DNA of 64,000 nt, from positions 124,001 through 188,000 of the forward strand of contig CAMIGX010000002.1 in assembly GCA_946221385.1 (NCBI GenBank), read 5' to 3'. A program made the translations under genes and the position numbers. This stretch comes from an uncultured Propionimicrobium sp. Its GTDB lineage: Bacteria; Actinomycetota; Actinomycetes; Propionibacteriales; Propionibacteriaceae. Numbering within the stretch: position 1 is the stretch's first letter; every line of letters begins with the position of its first letter. The notes under the pieces are model-generated. The model had not been told where the DNA came from and searched no databases. It was given only the letters and a program-made list of their open reading frames with translations. Below, one piece after another: positions 43,066 to 52,443 of the stretch.

Positions 43066-43888
43066 CGTCCATCACCGGACGGGCCGCCAAGAAGCGATCC
43101 TTTTGACGCGGCGTCGCCATTCGCTGCAAGATCAGCAGCGCGCCCAAATACAAGGCCGCATAGCTGACCGCTAATAGCTGACCCGCAGGCGTCAGATAGG
43201 ACCGGAAATAACTGCCGCCGAAGATCATCCCTGCCGCCAACACCACGATCGTGATGATCGTGACCTGACGCACGACGATGCGCGGTTTGGCGCGTTCGGC
43301 TCCAATGTCACGCAAGGCATGCAGCCGGTAGGCGCAGCTGTCAGCCAGTGAACTGAGCGTCGCCGCCGCGCCCACCCCGCCACGCTCGGAACTCATGATC
43401 AACGCAGCCAGCACTGCGTCAGCATCTTGCGAATCCAACTCGTCGCTCATCGCCAAGAGCGCTTCGCGAAGCGTCCAGCGGTGATTCAGCCGCGTGATGA
43501 CGCGACCAACCGGATCGACCAGCGGCGCTGGGCACTGGGCATAGGTCGCACGGATCGCGTCTGGAATAGATTTTCCGGTCGGCAGACTCGCCGCCAGTAA
43601 CCGGATCCAACGATCCAACGCGGCCAAGATCTCGACTTCTCGGTTAACCGGCTCACGTAGCAATCGCGGCAATGCAGCAGCCATGCCCGGCACCAAGATC
43701 GCAGCGGCATAGAATCTCGTGACGATTGCCAACGCTAAGCCAATCGCAGCTGCAACCCACACCAGCGGGGCAATCTTGATCCGCAGTTTGGGAGCACTCG
43801 GCAGTTCTAGGCCGCGCGCCCCACCCAACGTCAAGAACAATCCCAAGATCAACGCGAACGCGCCGACCCCGATCAGCGTGCCAGTCAT
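43058..43888 (-). CDS. tadB: TadB-like pilus assembly membrane protein
   Basis: A 276-residue type II secretion F-domain protein, partner of TadC in the pilus platform. Three to four membrane segments (about 3-22, 45-75 and 210-260) flank a helical cytoplasmic domain with LAASLPTGKSIPDAIRATY and MSSERGGVGAAATLSSLADS. It overlaps tadA by 4 bases (ATGA) and tadC by 8. Confidence 0.9.
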   Translation of the reverse strand: MTGTLIGVGAFALILGLFLTLGGARGLELPSAPKLRIKIAPLVWVAAAIGLALAIVTRFYAAAILVPGMAAALPRLLREPVNREVEILAALDRWIRLLAASLPTGKSIPDAIRATYAQCPAPLVDPVGRVITRLNHRWTLREALLAMSDELDSQDADAVLAALIMSSERGGVGAAATLSSLADSCAYRLHALRDIGAERAKPRIVVRQVTIITIVVLAAGMIFGGSYFRSYLTPAGQLLAVSYAALYLGALLILQRMATPRQKDRFLAARPVMDDV

Positions 43889-45348
43889 CGCGGACCACCG
43901 CTCGACTCGAATGGCCGTAGTTCAGCCAGCAAAGCCGCCGGCGGATCCCACACGTAGCCTTGGCCAGCTTCTGGTGAACGGTAAACCAGATGCGTCACCG
44001 GACGGCCGCCCTCGACCGCCCCAGTCAGCCAACGAATCTCCGAGATGAACCGTCTGCGCAGCCCGCCGCGCCAGGTGTCGTCGACCAAGCTGACGTGGAT
44101 CAACAGGTGCAGATTCAACGCAATCTGCCGAAAGGCTTCGGAGACGCTCAGCGTGCCGTCCATCGCGACGCGGGCCGCTAGTCGATCCATGGTCGACTCA
44201 GCGGAATGCGAGTGCGTCGTTGACATCGTGCCGGCGCCCGATTGCATTGCCTCGAACATTGTCGCTGCTTCAGCGCCGCGCACCTCGCCGACGATCAAAC
44301 GAGATAAATTTTGACGCAGCGCTTCGGGAATCAAATCTGCAATCGAATAGTTGCCTAACCGTCGACCATCTTGAATTTCACCCATGCCGCTTTTCGCTTG
44401 TAGCGCGAGAATATTGCGTCGATTTGGCTGCAAATGGGTCAACAATTCGTAGTCAGTCTCTAGCGTGCCGAATCTTTCTCCAGCTGGAATTGCGTCAATC
44501 AGAGCACGCAATAGCGTCGTCTTACCGGCTCCTTGATCTCCTGAAATGACAATGGATTTGCGAGCCAACACCGCGCATCGTAGAAATTCCGCGACTCGAA
44601 CGTCGAACATGCCCGAAGCCGCCAAATCATGGAGACCGACTTCGGTCAAGATATGGTGCCGGATGACGATAGATGGCCGATGACTGAGCCCAAAACCGAG
44701 CGCATGCAAGCGGAATCTGTCACCTAAGGCGACGGTCATCATCGGGTGCGCGTCGTCAAAAGGCCGCGGCGGATTAGCGTTTGCACCGATAAATCGAATT
44801 GCTTCGATCAATTCCTCATCGCTATCGGCGACTCGACGATGCGCGACGCGTCTACCATCGCCGTATTGGATATTGACGCAATCATGACCATTGATTTCGA
44901 TATTTTCGGCGTCTGGGATTTCGAATAATGGCTGCAGCCGACCGTATCCAAAGATGGCATCTTCTACTGCTACTGAATAGGCCTTCTCGGTCTGCAAGGA
45001 CCACAATTTTTGCCCGGTTGAATTCAGCCGTTCGGCATGTGCCCGAACCACTTGACCAATGACGGCCCGCCCCATCAGTCGCCGATCGTCGGCGTCCAAG
45101 CGGGTGCCGACGTGACTTTGCTCCCAAGCCTCTAAGCGCGAACTGAGCTCCGCTGAGGCTTCGCGACGCAGCTCGACGACCAGCTGCCAATCGACGCCGA
45201 CTTCGCCGTCCGACACCGAAGGATTGGGGAAGCTAGCGTGCAAGTTGCGCGCGACTGGTGTGGTGGCCTGCGCGACCGGTTGCATATCTAAACTGTCAAG
45301 CGCCCAACTCAGCGATCGGTGTTGGGCTGCGTCCACCGTCTTCGTCAT
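43885..45348 (-). CDS. tadA: TadA/CpaF pilus assembly ATPase
   Basis: A 487-residue hexameric secretion ATPase powering Flp pilus assembly at the inner membrane. Residues 1-200 hold the helical N-terminal domain (VEDAIFGYGRLQPLFEIPDA, then EIEINGHD-like strand). The core has Walker A SGDQGAGKTTLL (near 261-272), the Asp box ETDYEL, Walker B LSRLIVGEVRGAEA, and the conserved HSHSAESTMDRL histidine box. It overlaps tadZ by 4 bases, so the operon is translationally coupled. Confidence 0.94.
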   Translation of the reverse strand: MTKTVDAAQHRSLSWALDSLDMQPVAQATTPVARNLHASFPNPSVSDGEVGVDWQLVVELRREASAELSSRLEAWEQSHVGTRLDADDRRLMGRAVIGQVVRAHAERLNSTGQKLWSLQTEKAYSVAVEDAIFGYGRLQPLFEIPDAENIEINGHDCVNIQYGDGRRVAHRRVADSDEELIEAIRFIGANANPPRPFDDAHPMMTVALGDRFRLHALGFGLSHRPSIVIRHHILTEVGLHDLAASGMFDVRVAEFLRCAVLARKSIVISGDQGAGKTTLLRALIDAIPAGERFGTLETDYELLTHLQPNRRNILALQAKSGMGEIQDGRRLGNYSIADLIPEALRQNLSRLIVGEVRGAEAATMFEAMQSGAGTMSTTHSHSAESTMDRLAARVAMDGTLSVSEAFRQIALNLHLLIHVSLVDDTWRGGLRRRFISEIRWLTGAVEGGRPVTHLVYRSPEAGQGYVWDPPAALLAELRPFESSGGPR

Positions 45349-46157
45349 GACGCATCACCTGACCCGGCAGGCACGAAAGCGCGTTTGAATCCGATGCTCG
45401 CCAACGTCGATTGATCACGTAGTTGATGGGCTAATTGCTCTGCCGAACGTGCCAGCGGACGACGTTCAAAGCCAGCCCGCAGCGGCTTTCCTTCGTGCAG
45501 CGCTTCTGCATCCTTTGGCTCCCAGGCGATCTCGCCGCGAAGCGGAATATCGAATTGCTGGGATATTTCGCGCGCCGTGTATGGCCGGCCAGGGCCGACA
45601 ACGACTAGCGAAATGCGCAGTCCAGGTTTCGTGTTTTGGACGCATTCTTGCAGGTGCTGACGCCAAATTCTCGTCACTGCTAACGAGGGCAGTCCAGAAC
45701 GGACGACGAACAAGATTTCGTCAGCGACCCCCACGAGTGAGCCGGCGGGCGGGTCACTGGTGAGCCGTCCGATATCTACGAGCACGTCAGTGCCGGAGGC
45801 AGCCAAGGAGCGGAATTGCTCTGCCATGTCTGGCCACAACGGCGCGAAAATCGACGCAGAACTTGGGTGGCTAAAGCCGGGATAGAACATCGCATTGGAG
45901 GCCGCCCCAGGCAACGCCAAGGCATCCTCGCGTAACTGGTCAGGACGTAGCAGATGCGCACGGGCAGCGGCCGCGAAACTCGCCAATCCCACACCACTGG
46001 TCGGTTGAGCCTCAAGATATCCAGCGAGAATCGTCTGATTCGCGTGTGGGTCGCAGTCGGCCAAGAGCACTTCGCTAGGCCAGCGCAGCGCCATGGCTAG
46101 TGAAGTCGTCGTGACGCCAGGGCTGCCACCAGCATGCGTCAATAGCACGATGCTCAC
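45345..46157 (-). CDS. TadZ/CpaE-like P-loop protein
   Basis: A 270-residue member of the ParA/MinD superfamily that localises Tad machinery. The deviant Walker A normally reads KGGxGKT; here it is AGGSPGVTTTS, without either Lys, while the switch segment LLADCDPHANQT is kept. ATP hydrolysis is therefore doubtful, and the protein may act as a nucleotide-independent polar scaffold, as proposed for some TadZ proteins. It is coupled to both neighbours by 4-base overlaps. Confidence 0.82.
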   Translation of the reverse strand: MSIVLLTHAGGSPGVTTTSLAMALRWPSEVLLADCDPHANQTILAGYLEAQPTSGVGLASFAAAARAHLLRPDQLREDALALPGAASNAMFYPGFSHPSSASIFAPLWPDMAEQFRSLAASGTDVLVDIGRLTSDPPAGSLVGVADEILFVVRSGLPSLAVTRIWRQHLQECVQNTKPGLRISLVVVGPGRPYTAREISQQFDIPLRGEIAWEPKDAEALHEGKPLRAGFERRPLARSAEQLAHQLRDQSTLASIGFKRAFVPAGSGDAS

Positions 46158-46882
46158 GTGTCAGCCCGCCTGATCAGCGCCACCTGCCCGCTCGACGCCA
46201 AGACCGCGACCCTGGTCGCCTGCGCTTCAGACAAGGCAATATCTACGAGCCAATGTTGGCCGTCCGCGCTTGCGGTAGGAGCTCCAACGATGGTCGCCTC
46301 GAAACGTTCATCTGAGGTCTGCTCATGAAAATTGTCACTGGCGACCCGCAAGATTATGACTCGCGTGCCCGGCGACAGAGCCTGTGACGGCAACCTGCCC
46401 GCGGGCAGCCGCAAGCCCACATGCGCCATACCCGGTTGGACGATAGGAGCACCGATCGCTGCCGGTGCCAAAACAGAGCCGGCCGGCAAATCCACCAGAG
46501 CAGTCTTACCGATCAGGTCTTTCATTCGCTCGGCTGGCACTACGGCCGCACCGACTGCCGACCCGATAGTCGTGACTGCGAAATCCTGCGCGGTAACCAC
46601 CTCGCCTTTAGCGATCGGTCGGCCCACGATGATCACCTCCTGGGTGCTTTGCCCCTCGCCCCAAGCCCAAACCAACAACAGCGCACCTAGAGCGGCACAC
46701 AAGATGCCGATCAGAATCATCCGCGGATTGCGGCGAGGTCGAAGCCGGGGCTCCGGCGCGTCCACGTGGGTCGCCGTCAGGCTGATGTGTTGGGATGCGG
46801 TCATGCTCGGTGCGGCAGTTGATTCTGCGCGGGCTGCGCGTCTACTTGCGGCAGATTTCTTTGCCGCTTGACGTGTCGTCAT
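46154..46882 (-). CDS. SAF-domain CpaB/RcpC-like protein
   Basis: A 242-residue membrane-anchored protein and the first gene of the tad operon. The N-terminal 50 residues are Ala/Ser/Arg-rich, followed by one helix (MILIGILCAALGALLLVWAW) and the SAF domain (GRPIAKGEVVTAQDFAV to LVDLPAGSVLAPAAIG). CpaB/RcpC proteins line the periplasmic or wall part of Flp pilus channels, perhaps by binding peptidoglycan. Its ATG faces a 420-base regulatory gap. Confidence 0.82.
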   Translation of the reverse strand: MTTRQAAKKSAASRRAARAESTAAPSMTASQHISLTATHVDAPEPRLRPRRNPRMILIGILCAALGALLLVWAWGEGQSTQEVIIVGRPIAKGEVVTAQDFAVTTIGSAVGAAVVPAERMKDLIGKTALVDLPAGSVLAPAAIGAPIVQPGMAHVGLRLPAGRLPSQALSPGTRVIILRVASDNFHEQTSDERFEATIVGAPTASADGQHWLVDIALSEAQATRVAVLASSGQVALIRRADT

Positions 46883-47349
46883 GGGGGCTCCTGGGGGGAG
46901 GAGGGCTGGGTGATATTCGCTTTTTACTGCTTAGGGGCGAACCAATCCGCTTTGCCGGGGCTGCCTAGCGGGTGGCTGTGACAACAAAAGTTAGCGACTC
47001 AACGGGTCACTGAAAACGCTTTTCCACAGTGAATTTTTCCAAAGTCAAGCTGACAAGGGGTTTGTTGCGCAAAAAAGTCATGGCAGCTCAAGGAAGGTCG
47101 GGCTCTTGCTGGTGAGGATGGCCGCTCCTGCTCGACTCAACCACGTCGGATTTGTAGGCCACATCTAGTGGGCTACAGATCATCGATGTCGCAAAATCAT
47201 CAATCGCGACGCAAACTCACCAAAAATGCCAACCACGTCTTCGCAAACCGTGATTTTGCGACATTCACGGCTCGATCCAGACCGAGTCGACAGCCACAGA
47301 TTTCTTGGCCGACGCAGCGATGCGCAACACAAGCCGATACGGTTACAAG
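46883..47349. other. Promoter region between tad operon and pta
   Basis: About 420-460 bases without a gene. It must hold the divergent promoters of the tad operon and pta. A 79-bp inverted-repeat element occupies 47186-47264, ending 85 bases before the preferred pta start. AT-rich patches near 46915 and 47010 may be promoter elements; no other structure is recognised. Confidence 0.7.
47186..47264. repeat. 79-bp inverted-repeat element, copy A
   Basis: Arms ATGTCGCAAAATCA (47186-47199) and TGATTTTGCGACAT (47251-47264) are perfect 14-bp inverted repeats around a 51-bp interior. Interior words ATCGC after the left arm and TTCGCAAA before the right arm recur in copy C. Located in intergenic DNA upstream of pta. 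Confidence 0.85.
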
Positions 47350-49413
47350 GTGACCAGCAAGAGTGTTTATGTTGCAGCCCCTGAAGGGCGGGTCGGCAAG
47401 AGTGCAGTGGCACTTGGCCTAATTGACACGCTCCAGCGCCAATTAGGTAAGGTCGGCATTTTCCGCCCCCTCGTCGACGCGGATGAGGACACCATCACCC
47501 GAATTTTGCTCCAGGCGAGCGGTTCAACCCAGAGCTATGAGGAAACCGTCGGAGTAACAGTCAAGCAGGCGATGCATGCGCCGCAGAATGCGCTGGCGGA
47601 GATCGTCAGCCGCTACGGCGCGCTGACCGACCGTTATGACGCGATCGTCATTGTCGGCAGTGATTACACCGGCGTCGCTTCGCCGACTGAGCTGAATTTC
47701 AATGCTCAGATCGCCGCTAATCTCAACGCCCCTGTGATGCTCGTCGTTTCCGGCCGTGATCGCGATACCGAGAAAGTGATGGGATCGATTAGCACCGCCC
47801 GCTCGGTGTTCGAGCGCACGCATGATCGCATCATTAGTGTCGTCGCCACCGGCGTGCCCGAAGACAATGTCGAGCATCTGCGCGCCGCGATGCGCTCGCT
47901 GCCCGAGGAAGAACTCACCTTCGCCATTCCCCACAGCCGCGTGCTCACTGCGCCAAGCGTCCGCGAGCAGTTTGAGGTGCTGGGCGCTCAATTCCTCCGC
48001 GGCGATGAGGGTCAGCTCGACCGTGAGGCGCTGGACGTCGTCATATGCGCCATGACGCTGCCGAATGTCTTGGAACATCTAACCCCAGAAGCCACTGCGG
48101 TGGTCGCATCTGATCGACTCGACTTGCTGCCTGGCCTACTGCTGGCTAGCGCCTCAGGTCAGTTCCCGCCGCTGGCTGCGATCTTCTTGGTTGGCGGCTA
48201 TCCGCTGCCCGAGAGTTTCCTGCGGCTCATCGATGCCAATCCGAGCGGTGTGCCCATCGGTGTCGTGCAGCGCGGGTCGTACCACACCGCGAGCAAGTTG
48301 AATGCCCTGCACGGGTCGACGCTCGGCTCCAAGCGCAAGCTTGACGAAGCCCGCCGGCTCTTCGAAGACCATGTCGACGCCGAAAAGTTGCTTGCCGCGC
48401 TGGATTTCCCCCGCGATCAACTGCGTACTCCGCGGATGTTCGAGTACCAGATCATGCAAAAGGCAAAGCAGGCCAAAAAGACGATCCTGCTACCCGAAAG
48501 TGAAGATCCGCGCATCCTCGAAGCAGCGTCCATTCTGCTGGCGCGTGGCGTGGCGGAACTGATCTTGCTCGGTGAAGAGGCCGAGGTCCTCGAGCACGCA
48601 AATCGGCTCGGTTTTGACGTCAGCGGCGCCCAGATCGTCTCGCTGAGCGACGACCGTTACACCGAGAAATTCGCGGAAAAATACGCGGAGCTGCGAGCAA
48701 AGAAGGGCGTCACCATCGAGCAGGCCCGGGAGCGCATGCAAGATCCGAGCTACTTCGGCACCATGATGGTCTATCAGGGCCTGGCTGACGGCATGGTTTC
48801 GGGCGCGACGCACACCACCGCGAACACGATTCGTCCGGCGCTGGAATTCGTCAAGACCAAGCCGGGTGTGAGCGTGGTCTCAGGTGCTTTCTTGATGGCG
48901 ATGGAAGATCGGGTGTTGGTCTTCGCGGACTGCGCCGTCAACCCAGACCCGAGCGCCGAGCAGCTAGCCGATATCGCGATGAGCTCAGCGGCGACTGCTC
49001 GCGCTTTTGACATCGAACCGCGCGTGGCGATGCTGAGCTATTCCACAGGCACTTCGGGTTCAGGCGCCGACGTCGAAGAGGTCAAACAAGCGACCGAAAT
49101 CGTCTTGGAGCGGGGCCCCGATTTCGCAGTCGCCGGCCCGATCCAATTTGACGCGGCTATCGATCCGACGGTCGGTAAGAAGAAGATGCCCGAAAACGAG
49201 GTCGCTGGCAACGCGACCGTCTTCATCTTCCCCGACCTCAATACCGGAAATAACACTTATAAAGCTGTGCAGCGCACCGCCGGCGCCGTCGCTATCGGCC
49301 CGGTGCTGCAGGGTCTGAACAAGCCCGTCAACGACCTCTCGCGCGGCGCGTTGGTCGAAGATATCGTCAACACCGTCGCGATTACCGCAATTCAAGCCGA
49401 AACTGGCATCTGA
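47350..49413 (+). CDS. pta: Phosphate acetyltransferase
   Basis: It interconverts acetyl-CoA and acetyl phosphate. The long form: an N-terminal BioD-like P-loop domain (SVYVAAPEGRVGKSAVALGL at residues 3-22), a DRTGG-type regulatory middle, and the C-terminal catalytic PTA_PTB domain (ILLPESEDPRILEAASILLA, then SYSTGTSGSGADVE and GPIQFDAAIDPTVG). A GTG at 47350 places the start where the family begins; the frame is open from an ATG-like start at 47305, which would add 15 residues. ackA follows after about 15 bases as an operon. A 79-bp repeat lies upstream. Confidence 0.94.
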   Translation: MTSKSVYVAAPEGRVGKSAVALGLIDTLQRQLGKVGIFRPLVDADEDTITRILLQASGSTQSYEETVGVTVKQAMHAPQNALAEIVSRYGALTDRYDAIVIVGSDYTGVASPTELNFNAQIAANLNAPVMLVVSGRDRDTEKVMGSISTARSVFERTHDRIISVVATGVPEDNVEHLRAAMRSLPEEELTFAIPHSRVLTAPSVREQFEVLGAQFLRGDEGQLDREALDVVICAMTLPNVLEHLTPEATAVVASDRLDLLPGLLLASASGQFPPLAAIFLVGGYPLPESFLRLIDANPSGVPIGVVQRGSYHTASKLNALHGSTLGSKRKLDEARRLFEDHVDAEKLLAALDFPRDQLRTPRMFEYQIMQKAKQAKKTILLPESEDPRILEAASILLARGVAELILLGEEAEVLEHANRLGFDVSGAQIVSLSDDRYTEKFAEKYAELRAKKGVTIEQARERMQDPSYFGTMMVYQGLADGMVSGATHTTANTIRPALEFVKTKPGVSVVSGAFLMAMEDRVLVFADCAVNPDPSAEQLADIAMSSAATARAFDIEPRVAMLSYSTGTSGSGADVEEVKQATEIVLERGPDFAVAGPIQFDAAIDPTVGKKKMPENEVAGNATVFIFPDLNTGNNTYKAVQRTAGAVAIGPVLQGLNKPVNDLSRGALVEDIVNTVAITAIQAETGI

Positions 49414-49428
49414 TTCAGGGAAGTGAAA

Positions 49429-50613
49429 ATGTCGAAGCCAATTTTGATCCTCAACTGCGGATCTAGCTCGATCAAATACCAGATGATCGATGTGGAATCC
49501 GAACAAGTGATGGCCAAGGGCTTGGTCGAACGTATTGCGACCGGCACCGAGGGACGCATTGAGCACGAGGTCGGCAGCCAAGAGTTCGTCGTCAACCAGT
49601 TGCTGCCAAACCACGAGGTTTCGCTCGCTGGGGTCTTCAAGATGTTTGACGACCACGGCCCGAGCCTGGCTGACACCATCGCGGTCACCCACCGGACCGT
49701 GCACGGTGGTGACCGTTTCGCCGCCCCGACCGTCATCAGTGACGAGGTCGTCGATACGCTGCGCGAACTGTCGCCGTTAGCACCGCTGCACAACCCGGCA
49801 GGCATCGCCGGCGTTGAAGCAGCTCGCAAGTTGCTGCCGGATATCCCGCACGTCGGCATCTTCGATACCGCATTCTTCGTCAACCTGCCCGCGGAGGCTT
49901 ACACCTACGCGGTTGACACCGAAATGGCCAAGCGCACCAGCCTGCGTAAGTATGGCTTCCACGGCACGAGCCACATGTATGTCAGTGGTAAGGCCAGCGA
50001 GTTGCTCGGCCGCAATGATCTCAAGCAGATCGTCTGCCACCTCGGCAACGGCGCATCGATCAGCGCCGTCGATTCTGGGCACGCAGTCGAGACCTCCATG
50101 GGTCTGACGCCCCTGGCCGGACTGGTCATGGGCACCCGCAGCGGTGACGTTGACCCCGGCATCTTTAGCTACCTCAGCCGGCAGCTAGACATGAACTTGG
50201 AGCAGGTCGATACCGAGTTGAACAAGCGATCCGGCATGCTGGGCTTGACGGGGCACACCGATATGCGCGACGTCGAGTCTGCGATCGGAGCCGGCGATGA
50301 GCGCGCTCGTCTCGGCATGGACGTCTACCTGCACCGACTGGTCTTCTACATCGGCGGTTACGCAGCGATCCTCGGCGGCCTAGATGCGATCACCTTTACT
50401 GCTGGCGTCGGCGAGAATTCGGCGTTCGTGCGCTCCGAAGTGTGTAAGCGGCTTGGCCTGCTGGGCGTAGAGATCGACGAGGAAGCTAACTCGGTGCGCA
50501 GCAAGGAACCGCGGGTCATCTCGACTCCGAATTCTAAGGTCAGCGTCTGCGTGATTCCTACTAACGAGGAGTTAGCGATGGCGCGTCAGGCTGTGGAGCT
50601 GCTGGGCGCGTAG
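49429..50613 (+). CDS. ackA: Acetate kinase
   Basis: It converts acetyl phosphate and ADP to acetate and ATP, completing the fermentative Pta-AckA pathway. Signatures are LILNCGSSSIKY at the start (phosphate-binding Asn), TVHGGDRF, DTAFF (catalytic Asp) and HLGNGASISA. The length of about 394 residues is normal. The ATG at 49429 has GGGAAG upstream; a GTG two codons earlier is open. Its 3' end overlaps the converging DUF559 gene by 28 bases. Confidence 0.96.
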   Translation: MSKPILILNCGSSSIKYQMIDVESEQVMAKGLVERIATGTEGRIEHEVGSQEFVVNQLLPNHEVSLAGVFKMFDDHGPSLADTIAVTHRTVHGGDRFAAPTVISDEVVDTLRELSPLAPLHNPAGIAGVEAARKLLPDIPHVGIFDTAFFVNLPAEAYTYAVDTEMAKRTSLRKYGFHGTSHMYVSGKASELLGRNDLKQIVCHLGNGASISAVDSGHAVETSMGLTPLAGLVMGTRSGDVDPGIFSYLSRQLDMNLEQVDTELNKRSGMLGLTGHTDMRDVESAIGAGDERARLGMDVYLHRLVFYIGGYAAILGGLDAITFTAGVGENSAFVRSEVCKRLGLLGVEIDEEANSVRSKEPRVISTPNSKVSVCVIPTNEELAMARQAVELLGA

Positions 50614-51488
50614 CAAAACCGTGGGCGTTTGCTGAGGCGGCTCAGCACATCCTTGATCAAACGCATCAAGCTGTGCGGGTCGCTCAGCATCGCCCAGGTC
50701 ACTCTCAGCACCGTCCAACCATCCGCCACGAGCGCGTTTTGGCGTTCCCTGTCGTCTTCGAAGACGGCCGCCTGCGCGTGTACTTCTCGTCCGTCAAACT
50801 CGATTGCCAGTTTGAGCTGCGGGAAGGCGACGTCGAGATAGCGCAGCCTGCCGCGCGATTCGACGGCGAGGTTCGTGGTCCAACCGCTCAAGCGTTCTTG
50901 CCGTAGCAATTGGTGCAGGTTGCGTTCGCCTTGTGACCACGGCTCATCGCGGCTCTCCCACAACACCCGCCGGCGCAAACGATTGCCGCGCGAGCGTCGA
51001 AACCCTGAGATCGCATCATGGAAGGCGCTGATGGTGGCTCGCCTGGCACGCAGCACGTCATCAATTGCCGCGCCATTGTCGGAATGTGCGATCCGAAGCG
51101 CAGCCCAATGGGGCGCCACGAATCGCAAATTTTCCCTAGTCAATACCGATTCAATTGGCGGCGAGGCATGAATCTGGCGAAATCCCGGGGGTAACCGTAG
51201 CTGCCTGGTGGAATGAAATTCAATGACTTTGGCTGTTGTCCGCACGTTTGCCAGGACTAGCGCCGCATCCCCCGTGATCACTGCGTCGGGATCTTTAGCT
51301 AGCACGGCAAGAATCCGAATCCGAAAATCATCCGCCATTGATGGCAGTGCGTAGATCCCGGGAAGGATCCTTGCCAGCTTGCTGGCACGGGCTAAGCGCT
51401 GGATCGTTCGTGCCCAGGCAGCATGTTCACGCACGCTGACTATCCCATGTTGGCCGAGGTAGGCCTCAATTTCTTCACTAGTTCTCAT
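50586..51488 (-). CDS. AbiEi-like and DUF559 nuclease-fold protein
   Basis: A 300-residue protein. The N-terminal third (about 1-90) looks like a winged-helix/AbiEi-type antitoxin region (WARTIQRLARASKLARILPG, then IYALPS). The C-terminal 100 residues are DUF559, a restriction-endonuclease-like fold related to Vsr: LAIEFDGREVHA gives the acidic motif and ERQNALVADGWTVLRVTW the closing strands. Such proteins are common in actinobacteria; a DNA repair or defence role is suspected but untested. The start at 51488 (MRTSEEIEAYL) is preferred over an open frame reaching 51707. Confidence 0.78.
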   Translation of the reverse strand: MRTSEEIEAYLGQHGIVSVREHAAWARTIQRLARASKLARILPGIYALPSMADDFRIRILAVLAKDPDAVITGDAALVLANVRTTAKVIEFHSTRQLRLPPGFRQIHASPPIESVLTRENLRFVAPHWAALRIAHSDNGAAIDDVLRARRATISAFHDAISGFRRSRGNRLRRRVLWESRDEPWSQGERNLHQLLRQERLSGWTTNLAVESRGRLRYLDVAFPQLKLAIEFDGREVHAQAAVFEDDRERQNALVADGWTVLRVTWAMLSDPHSLMRLIKDVLSRLSKRPRFCYAPSSSTA

Positions 51489-51546
51489 ACCCAGACTGTG
51501 GGCGTCACGAGCGAGATCTTTCACTCGTCCACAGAGAAGAATTTCG

Positions 51547-51625
51547 ATGTCGGAAAATCCGCTGTCAATTGTGGAAATCTCACAAAGTCGGGCATCCCCG
51601 GGCGCAAACAATGAATTTCCGACAT
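51547..51625. repeat. 79-bp inverted-repeat element, copy B (variant)
   Basis: Arms ATGTCGGAAAATC (from 51547) and GAATTTCCGACAT (to 51625) share the design of copies A and C with a C-to-G change in both arms. The length is again 79 bp and CGCAAA precedes the right arm. Lies between the DUF559 gene and the SDR gene. Confidence 0.7.
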
Positions 51626-51669
51626 GGCACCTTGGACCCCACTCCAAGGGGACTAGTAGGTTGGAAGCC

Positions 51670-52443
51670 ATGCCAACGGCTTTGATCACCGGAGGGACAT
51701 CCGGCATCGGTCTCGCCTTCGCTCGCGAATTAGCTCAGCGGGGCCATGACCTCGTCATCGTTGGCCGCAGTGAAGCCTCCCTGGCAGAGATTTGCACCCA
51801 GTTGGCCAATGAGCATGACGTCACCGTCGAGCCGCTGGTGGCGGACCTCGCGTATTTGGACCAGATCGAGCGCGTTCAAGCTCGTGTCGAGTCAGCCGAC
51901 CAGCCGATCGATGTGTTGGTCAATTGCGCAGGCTTCGCAGTGAATTCCAAGCTCGCCGATCCAGATGATGATCGCAAACTTGCTGCCATGAATGTCATGG
52001 TGAACTCCGTGATGCTCTTGTCATCATCGGCCGCTCGCAGCATGCTGACCCGGGATAAGGGAATGATCATCAATGTCGGTTCGGCCTCGGCCTGGATCAT
52101 CAAAGGGAACTACTCTGCAATCAAATCCTGGGTGGTCACGTACACCCAGGCGCTAGCCGCCGAGCTGGACGGCACCGGCGTGCAAGCCACGGTGGTCATC
52201 CCGGGCTGGGTCAAGACCGACTGGCATCAGAAGGCCGGCGTCAAACGTCCAAAACTGCCCAATTGGATGTGGATCGAGCCGGACGAAGTCGTCAGCGCAG
52301 CCCTTGACGCGGCCGAACGGGACAAGCCGGTGGCGATCCCGACCCGCATCTGGCGGCTCATCATTCCCTTGGTAAAACACGCTCCAAGCTCGTTAACGCG
52401 CACCTTCTCCAAGCGCCTGATCCGATCGCGTGAGGCGAAGTAA
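51670..52443 (+). CDS. SDR family NAD(P)-dependent oxidoreductase
   Basis: A 257-residue short-chain dehydrogenase. The cofactor loop is TGGTSGIG (residues 7-14). The family NAG position reads NCAGFAVN. The catalytic set is S (GSASAWIIKGNYS), Y and K (NYSAIKSW, giving YxxxK as YSAIK). The C-terminal extension (RIWRLIIPLVKHAPSSLTRT) is typical of DltE-like SDRs acting on lipids or polyketides. The ATG at 51670 follows GGTTGGAAG; the frame is open further upstream through the repeat element, but that is unlikely coding. It overlaps the next gene (TAATG), so it is operonic with plsC. Confidence 0.9.
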   Translation: MPTALITGGTSGIGLAFARELAQRGHDLVIVGRSEASLAEICTQLANEHDVTVEPLVADLAYLDQIERVQARVESADQPIDVLVNCAGFAVNSKLADPDDDRKLAAMNVMVNSVMLLSSSAARSMLTRDKGMIINVGSASAWIIKGNYSAIKSWVVTYTQALAAELDGTGVQATVVIPGWVKTDWHQKAGVKRPKLPNWMWIEPDEVVSAALDAAERDKPVAIPTRIWRLIIPLVKHAPSSLTRTFSKRLIRSREAK

